Below are positions 57,309 through 64,000 of a stretch of 64,000 bases of DNA, in pieces. The stretch's first letter is position 1. Every line of letters starts with the position of its first letter. Below the pieces are notes generated by a model. The model saw only the letters and a list, made by a program, of their open reading frames with translations, was not told the DNA's origin and made no database searches. The stretch is from Phlebopus portentosus (Eukaryota; Basidiomycota; Agaricomycetes; Boletales; Boletinellaceae). The stretch covers positions 3,720,001 through 3,784,000 of the forward strand of contig JAYXKI010000001.1 in assembly GCA_037892935.1 (NCBI GenBank). The letters run 5' to 3'. The translations under genes were made by a program, and so were the position numbers.

Positions 57309-60282
57309 ATGGCCAGCTCAAATAGGCCTCCGTCAAGGCCAGCGTCTAGAACACCGTCGATACCCATACCAGGTGCAGCTCCTCGCACAATAGAAGACAT
57401 CTTAAACATCAATACACTCGGTTCACCGCCTGGTCCATTATCTCGTGCACATGAATCCCGCCCGGAACAGAGGCAATCACGTACCGCATCGCGCTCGCTG
57501 TATAGTGGTATTGAAGCGAGTAGACCGATAGCGGGAGTGCGCCACGCAAGCACCAGCAGTAGCGTTGGTTCAAGCCGACCCTCTCTCTTAGGTGGAAGTG
57601 GTCCTCCTTGGGCCTCCAGGGCAGTCTCAACCTCTTCTGCTCCAGTGCTTCCAGGTACTTTCGGGATGCAGAATGCTTTCTCAGGCTTTCAGCCGCGGGT
57701 GATTGGGGGGTCAGGAACAACACCTGCGGAAAGGAACGGTGCGTCTTCAGAGCAAGACTCACCTGCCATCATATCACTAACAAGAAGAGTAGGGAGGATG
57801 CATACGCAGAGTCGGCCACCGCAGATGGCTCGTGATATTCCTATACGATCTCATTCTCAGCGCACGGCGCCAGTGGTATCGTCGATTAGCTCACCCTATA
57901 CCCAGCATCTCGGGAACGGCGCGCCGACTGTATTTCCTCGACCATCCTACCTCCGTTTCTCTTTCCTGCGGGATCTTCTACAAACAGACGTTGATACAGC
58001 ATTCCCTCTTCAGCGACCTGCACCTCCTTTGGTGACCGGAAGAGATATCACTCCGTTTACTGAGAGCGACGATGACAGTGAATCCAGTACTGGATTTTCG
58101 AGGGGACCCTATGCACATCGTGAACGTGGTCGCACACGAGAGCGCAAGAGCGCCTATCAAGCGTCGTTGCCTCAGGCGAATGTCGATCCTGTGATCTATC
58201 TTCCTACTAGATGGAATGAGCAGGATCGGAATAAATATCTTCATGTATCTGAGGATGGACGGAATTTGTCTTTTCATGGTGAGCAGTGAGTGTTAAGGAA
58301 GTCTTTCTCATATATTAAGGAAAGCAATTTAGGTCCGAATACGCAAGGGGAGAAGGAAGCTGCTGCAGCGCGAGCTAATCATCCAATTCCACCGGCATGT
58401 GGCATTTACTACTATGAAGTCCAAATACTTGACAAAGGCTACAAGGGGTGAGTTGAAGTGCATTCTTAACAGCTAGCGTCCTGAAATGAAGTTATCATTA
58501 GGCATATCAGTGTCGGGTTTGTTCTCAAATGTTTCTCCTGTCTGCTTCAACCCTCAACTCTTTATAGCTTTAGCTGCCACGGCGTAAAATTAAATCGTTT
58601 GCCTGGATGGGAAAAGAATTCCTGGGGTTATCATGGCGATGACGGACATTCCTTCGCTTCTGAAAGAGACGGCACGCCGTTTGGACCTCGGTTCACCAGT
58701 AAGACATGTCCAGACTCGAAGATACAGTGCTTTTTTTCATGCTTTTTCTTTCAGCTGGAGATGTGATTGGATGCGGAATCGACTTCTGTTCGCACAGAGC
58801 CTTTTATACCAAGAATGGAAGTCTTATTGGTTTGTCACATTTTTATCTTACTATAGACAGTCTCTGAGCTTTTCCGTAGGGTATGCGTTCGACAACATCG
58901 GACTTGATGACTCCGTTATATTCCCTTCCGTTGGTTTGAGGACACCTCAGGAACATATTCGCGTCAACTTCGGACAGGAGCCGTTCAAATTTAACATTGA
59001 CGATCATGTGCGTTGCGAACGGGATCGGGCATGGGAGAGGATACAGTCAACTCCAGTAAAATGGACGATTGATGAAACACGAGACATCTTCGAGCTTGAG
59101 ACAGACAAGACGGAGAAGAAAGATACATCTGCTGATGTGAAGCAAGAGGCTGTGGACGATGAGTTTCCTCCGATAGAGCTCCCTCGAGATTATTCGGAAC
59201 CGATCGACAAGCTCGTCTTATCATATCTCCAGCATCATGGGTACGAGAATACTGCGGTTGTATTAAGGACTCAAATAGATGCACGTAGGAAGAAGGCTGC
59301 TGCCATCAGCAAGCTGATGGTTCCAAAAAGGGAGGAGATGGATGTTGACATTAAGATGGAGGCAGATGATAGTTTGCCGTCGAATACTAGCGACGGAACG
59401 TCTGGTTTGACTAGCCTAGTCCAGGAGTTCGGCTTTTCTGCAGATGCGATGCGGTCACGACAGCGCGTGGTGACTGCCGTTCTGGCGGGCGACATCGATC
59501 TTGCGTTACAACTCACACTGGAGCTATTCCCAAGTGTACTCGATGCAGATGATGGTTTTCTTCTCCTGAAATTAAAATGCCGCAAGTTTGTGGAACTGGT
59601 ACTTCATGCAAGTGACGCCCTTCAAGCTATGAAACAGGCTGAGTCTGCTGCCATATCCAATGGTTCTGAGACACCAGGGTCGATAGAAGAAGGGGCAATG
59701 GATGTGGACGAAGAGAGCGCTCAATTGCCGACGAATGGCATTGCAACTAATAATGTACCTCCATCGACTGGTTCTCCTACACCAGTTCTCAGTCAACGGA
59801 TGAAGCGCTCTTCGAGTCGCACCATACCACCTCCAGCTGTTGCAGCGTATGAGACTGCGTTGGCCGACCTACTTGCTTACGGGAAAGCACTACAAGCAGA
59901 GATGCCTGGACCGGACTCGCCGTCTAAGTTAGGTGCACGTCCGGAAGCGCATGCACTACTCAAGGAGACGTTCGGGCTCGTGTCATTCGAAGACCCACGA
60001 GCCGTAGTTGAAGTACAAGCCTTGTTAAGCCAGGAGGCACGAGCGAAGCTTGCATCGGAGGTCAATCAAGCAATCCTTGGTGAGTACAACTTGGTATGAT
60101 ATAACTGATTAAATCCCCCTAATTTTCTGTTTTGTTGGAATTTAGTCTCCCAAGGAAGACCGAGCCGACCGGCGTTAGAGAGGTTATATCGGCAGACAAA
60201 TGTAGCTCTTACTCAGCTTGCCTTGATCGGAGTGGGAGATGCGGCGTTTGCGGATATGCGTGGCGAATTCTTAGATGGATAG
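57309..60282 (+). CDS. VID30: RanBPM/Vid30 (Gid1) subunit of the GID/CTLH ubiquitin ligase
   Basis: Scaffold subunit of the GID/CTLH E3 complex. The N-terminal 260 residues are Ser/Pro-rich and disordered ([19 protein letters not shown]). The SPRY domain spans several exons: [40 protein letters not shown] joined to [42 protein letters not shown], and [21 protein letters not shown] LisH-like helix follows ([19 protein letters not shown]), then a CTLH/CRA region ([37 protein letters not shown], and [15 protein letters not shown] to the end). Two acidic/Ser-rich inserts interrupt the CTLH part (about 59100-59160 and 59640-59830). The stop is at 60280-60282. Eight or so exons keep frame. Assignment is firm. 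Confidence 0.93.
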
Positions 60283-62761
60283 ATCATCTTGGTACGCGGA
60301 TCAATTTTCGACGTTGACGTCAGACAAAGTGTTGATAATGATTCCCAGCACTTTTGGAGCGCGTTAAGAGGGTGTCAAGAGTATTTACAGTTGTATCCAC
60401 TCTGGAGATTTCATATTCATCTTACATCGCCCTTATGTCGATCCTCTATCGACAGTTTTTTTTTCTCTTTTCGCATACATTGCTGTACCATTGTTATCTT
60501 CACTTGCATATCTGTTTACAGCTATCAACTATGTTTGTTTTACTGATCAACCGCCACATTTCATCCTCAAGGCCGGGACAGCGTATTCACTAATACTGCC
60601 TGCATCTGAATCTCCGAGACTCCAGCGACAGATAAGCTCACCGCAATAATTATAGTCCAGTATTGCACTTCAGCTCAGTCACATACGTCTGGCAGTGGAC
60701 ACTCAGTTCTGATGTCTGAAGATACATTTCTTCCAGGAGCTTGAAAATTACTCGCTACATGACGACTTCTCGCTTGGCCACTCCTTTCTTTATTTTCGCC
60801 ATGCCCTTCCTCGATCTGGGCTGGCATGACTTGGTCTGCAGGGGGCCATGCCAAAGCCGACTGCGACAAGGGTTAAAGATACGTTGACCAGCGTGGTTTA
60901 ACATGTGAAAGATTATGACGTTCTGCTTGCTTTGTGTTCTAGTCACAGACGACCTAAAGTCCGAAAAGGGAGCATCGCTGGCACTGAAGGAGGCCTCAAA
61001 CCTACCTTGCAATCAATATTCGCAGTACTCGGAACGAGGTAAACTTTCCTTCTAGCTCCTAGCTCCTATCTATTTCTCTGGAGGTTCACCCGCCTTCACT
61101 TTGTTCGGTGAAGGACTACTTGCTGTACTTTTTGGGTGCCTGTTGAGGTGTGCAGCCGTTTCGCGGATCTAACATACTGGATAATCCATCCTGCCGGATT
61201 TTCATAATTTTTAATTTTTCTGGCACGGAAACATCGTCCCGCGCATACGATAATGAAAGGTGAGCAACCCTTCAAATCTCAAACTGGATGCGCACCCACT
61301 GACGTCAGACTCTTCCACCCATAGTGTATGTTGTTCCATTATTCGTTCTTCATCCATGAATTCGTCAGAAGAAGAAGGCAACTTAGAATCGCATTTATCT
61401 TAGTGGCCAAGACCATCACTTATTTATCTACACGCGTAAATCGCACTATCCAAAGGAGCTGGAATGTTCCATTGCCCCTTCCTAGCCGCAAGTCATTTGA
61501 CTGTCATTTGGACAGAAAGAAGCGCATCAAGCGATCGGCGACTTCCTGGGATAATAGATCGTCAGGCAAGGCGACGGGCAACAGACCAGGAATCGAAATT
61601 TGAAGAGGCGGAAAACGGTGAGCTCGGAGCTATTCCGGCGAGATTCGAAGCTCTGTTACTTAGTTAGAGCTTTCTTTTCGAAGTGGAAGCCATCCGGTTA
61701 GGAATAAAAAGAAATCTTGGTCGAAGGGCTGCAATTCCTGCGCCACGAGGACGATCATACACGGAATCAGAGCAAACAAACGACGTCCCTATTTATACCG
61801 TTCCTGTTCTATTCAATCAGGCGGGATTTCGCTGACGTGACAGGTGATCTCGAATACAGATCTCAGTCCCAGACTCATGTTGGTCGGTGGACGAATTGTA
61901 GCAACACCGACAGATCTTGGTGCCGACTGGAATATTTACACGCAATTCGACGCAATGATATGAAGTTATTTCATTTCAATTGCATAATGCCCATTTTTTT
62001 TGATGGCTCGGTGCTAAGTACTGTACTCTGATGTAGACGGAAGCGAAACGAGCCGAGATGCCGTTAACTGGTAGGGTAACATCGGAACTCTTTTTCGGAA
62101 AATTATTATATTCTCCGTAAGTTTTCGTCAATTCATAATGCTACTTTCGTCTCTTACATACTTTGCATGATCACTCCCAGCTCAAGTTTGTAGACAGAAA
62201 CAAATCATCCGGAGGAACTGGCCGGAACTGGCGACCTTTTAGGTCACTCTGATTAACGGAGATGCCAACCCTGATCTCAAAGTACGTCGGTGCCTCGGTA
62301 CCAAAATGAATCTCCTCGTTCTCCGACATGAGAAGCTCCCAGTGCAATGGCAATTTGCAACTCAGCGGGCGCTTTCTTCCCACTTACATAGTGACCAAAA
62401 GTTCTTCTTATCACTAACCTTACTAGCATTCAACGCTTTGCGACCACTCATTCTTGATGACAAGAATCGCAACGCTAGAATTTCGCTTGTGAGAACGAGC
62501 CCTGTGTGGACTGAATTTAGTCGCCAAACTCTGGGTCAAATTTTCCTGATAAACATCTCGTTACGCGCCAGACCGTCAGAATCCTTACCGCCGGTCTATT
62601 GCAGGGCAAAATCCATCGCAACCTCTAATCTGTCGGCAAAAACATCCCTTGCTCTGGCACATGCCGGGTAGTTTAAAGGGTATAAAATGGCCTGGTTGAG
62701 AAGTATCTACGAAACCATTTGCCATCCCATTTCCAGGTCTACTTCGTGAGCATACGATTGA
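60283..62761. other. Gene-poor region upstream of the UbiA gene
   Basis: About 2.5 kb with no gene I can support. Frames at 61328-61667 (+), 60755-61012 (-), and 62171-62383 (-, with FEIRVGISVNQSDLKG) look partly coding but lack start codons or consistent splicing. It may contain decayed sequence. Confidence 0.4.
62681..62687 (+). promoter_or_regulatory. TATA box of the UbiA gene
   Basis: TATAAAA lies 81 bp upstream of the start codon at 62762, well placed for a core promoter. It is one of only two clear TATA boxes I noted. Confidence 0.55.
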
Positions 62762-63829
62762 ATGATGCCTCTCAGCGACCTGCCATCTGAGTTGTGGTAT
62801 CACCTTCGGACACTCTTCCTCTTTACGAAGTCGGATATAAAGACGACTGTAATCCCAATAGTACGTATTATTCGTCCATTCGTTGCTTGAAGTCTTTCAT
62901 GATTGGGTCTATACAGACATCACTCGCCGCTGCTTCTGCTCCGCTTGCTTCTCTGGATCGTCTTCCGCATGTCATCTTTTGGATTTGGTTTCACGTTTTG
63001 CAATTCGACGTATCTAATCAGACATTGAAACCCGAGGAAGACGAATACAACAAAAGAGATCGACCCTTGCCTTCGAAACGGATTACCTGGCGCAACGCCA
63101 TAATACTGCGTTGGGCGCTTGTTCCGGCATGCTGGATTCTCTCTGCATTTTACAGTATGGAGACCGTATATGCTAGCATCACTCTATGCATCCTAACATT
63201 TATCTACGATGAACTGGGAGCATCCGCTGGTCACTGGTTCCTTCGAAACTTTGTGAATGCACTGGGCTTTATGTCCTTTGAGCTTGGGGCATGCCTTGTC
63301 GCTAGTACGTCTCGGTCCGAACACACTTATTTGCAATTTCTTTACTTACGTTTTCATTGTCTTGTTTCTAGGCGAAAACCGGCATGCATTAGATAACATA
63401 AGCATTCTCTCTGTGCTCTGCAGCGCCGGCATTTTCGCGACGACCATACAAGCACAGGATTTCAAGGATACCGAAGGAGATCGACTTGTTGGGCGCAAGA
63501 CCTTGCCAATTGTCGCGCCGAGCGTAGCACGTCCGACCCTCATGTTGGCTTTGCTTGCTTGGTCCTCTGCGCTTAGTTCGCTGTGGAGGCTCGCGGTAGT
63601 TCCTGCAATTGTATTCCATTTCTTAGCATTGTCCGTCGGAGGCCGATTCATGGCGTTAAAGAGCATAAAAGCAGATCAGAGAAGTTTTTACCTTTACAAT
63701 GTAAATCACATTCGCACTCATTGAATTTACGGTACTAACATTTGACACCCTCCTTAATAGGTCTGGTTATCCGTTGCCCACGCTCTTCCTGCTTACTTCC
63801 GCTTCATTGCGTCCGCTCAAGCACTCTGA
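62762..63829 (+). CDS. UbiA-family membrane prenyltransferase
   Basis: Membrane enzyme of the UbiA superfamily (prenyl transfer or terpene cyclisation). Four exons (62762-62860, 62917-63304, 63372-63700, 63761-63829) give 294 residues. It starts MMPLSDLPSELWYHLRTLFL then FTKSDIKTTVIPI. The first Asp-rich metal/diphosphate motif is FDVSNQ followed by PEEDEYNKRDRPLPSKRIT, and the second is QAQDFKDTEGDRLVGRKTLP. Several hydrophobic helices lie between and after. The last exon ends YFRFIASAQAL with TGA at 63827. Fungal UbiA proteins of this shape occur in specialised metabolism, but I see no biosynthetic partners in the window, so substrate and product are unknown. The same frame stays open after the TGA (see findings). 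Confidence 0.85.
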
Positions 63830-63970
63830 GCTAAGTTGTCGCGTCATCCCCGTCGACCCGTCCGGGACCCGCTTAAGACCGTTCTCTGTGGAATTGCTTT
63901 CATTTCCTTGCTCTTCTCGCGCCTGCACTTCTTTTATCGTTTAATCTCGCCAGTGGACGTCGCTTCGGCG
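63830..63970 (+). other. Open hydrophobic segment after the UbiA stop
   Basis: In the same frame as the UbiA last exon, the sequence past TGA stays open for 47 codons (RRPVRDPLKTVLCGI, then FISLLFSRLHFFYRLISPVD). It ends at a consensus donor gtaagt at 63969. It could be an exon of an unseen gene, an extension of UbiA, or chance. Confidence 0.3.
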
Positions 63971-64000
63971 TAAGTTGAATATCTCTGCACGCACCTTTCC

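Noticed and set aside
60283..62761. Transposon or non-coding RNA gene in the 2.5-kb gap
   Set aside because: No terminal repeats, transposase motifs or structured RNA signature could be seen by eye; left as unexplained.

Overview
The window is nuclear DNA from a filamentous fungus, almost certainly a mushroom-forming basidiomycete (Agaricomycotina). The evidence is very dense splicing with introns mostly 45-70 nt, genes on both strands separated by a few hundred bases, and several families I know mainly from Agaricomycetes: a DUF6534 seven-helix protein, a small four-helix membrane protein, an Asn/Asp-rich secreted protein, a TRANK1-like UvrD helicase and a copper-fist regulator. I see no rRNA, tRNA, CRISPR, prophage or intact transposon. 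Gene models were spliced by eye from reading frame, GT/GC-AG sites and family similarity recalled from memory. Outer limits are therefore better than exact exon lists.

Layout. 1-3.05 kb: ABC half-transporter (+). 3.17-11.67 kb: giant helicase/TPR protein (-). 12.1-12.35 kb: doubtful small gene (-). 12.6-13.6: Sec4/Rab8 GTPase (+). 13.8-16.55: ARP5 (-). 16.7-18.06: beta-hydroxyacid-dehydrogenase-like protein (+). 18.6-21.6: DOT1 (+). 22.5-24.3: BAR-SH3 protein (-). 24.5-25.6: SDO1/SBDS (+). 25.7-27.8: ALG1 (-). 29.2-31.5: chorismate synthase (-). 31.9-33.1: SAP30-like (+). 33.6-34.9: secreted Asn/Asp-rich protein (+). 35-37.2: gene-poor, with a diverged direct repeat. 37.2-38.9: unknown basic/Ser-rich protein (-). 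39.7-40.8: UBE2W-type E2 (+). 41.4-43.3: copper-fist factor (-). 45.3-46.2: ISA1 (+). 46.5-47.3: small membrane protein (-). 47.7-48.7: NFU1 (+). 49.1-51.5: DUF6534 (-). 52.2-54.35: CofD-like (-). 55.5-56.9: C2H2 finger protein (-). 57.3-60.3: RanBPM/Vid30 (+). 62.8-63.8: UbiA prenyltransferase (+).

Most genes are unrelated housekeeping functions: chromatin (ARP5, DOT1, SAP30-like), traffic and endocytosis (SEC4, BAR-SH3), ribosome maturation (SDO1), N-glycosylation (ALG1), shikimate pathway (ARO2) and ubiquitin (UBE2W, Vid30). One functional cluster stands out: two late mitochondrial Fe-S assembly genes (ISA1, NFU1) within 3.5 kb, next to a copper-fist regulator.

The most notable structures are a ubiquitin-conjugating enzyme gene with 10 exons including 11-, 7- and 7-nt microexons and an altered HPH motif; two GC-AG introns; a copper-fist gene whose first coding exon is only ATG; an 832-nt intron in ARO2; an internal tandem duplication in the DOT1 N-terminus; and single-base frame breaks in the ABC transporter, helicase and NFU1 genes that are either assembly errors or real lesions.
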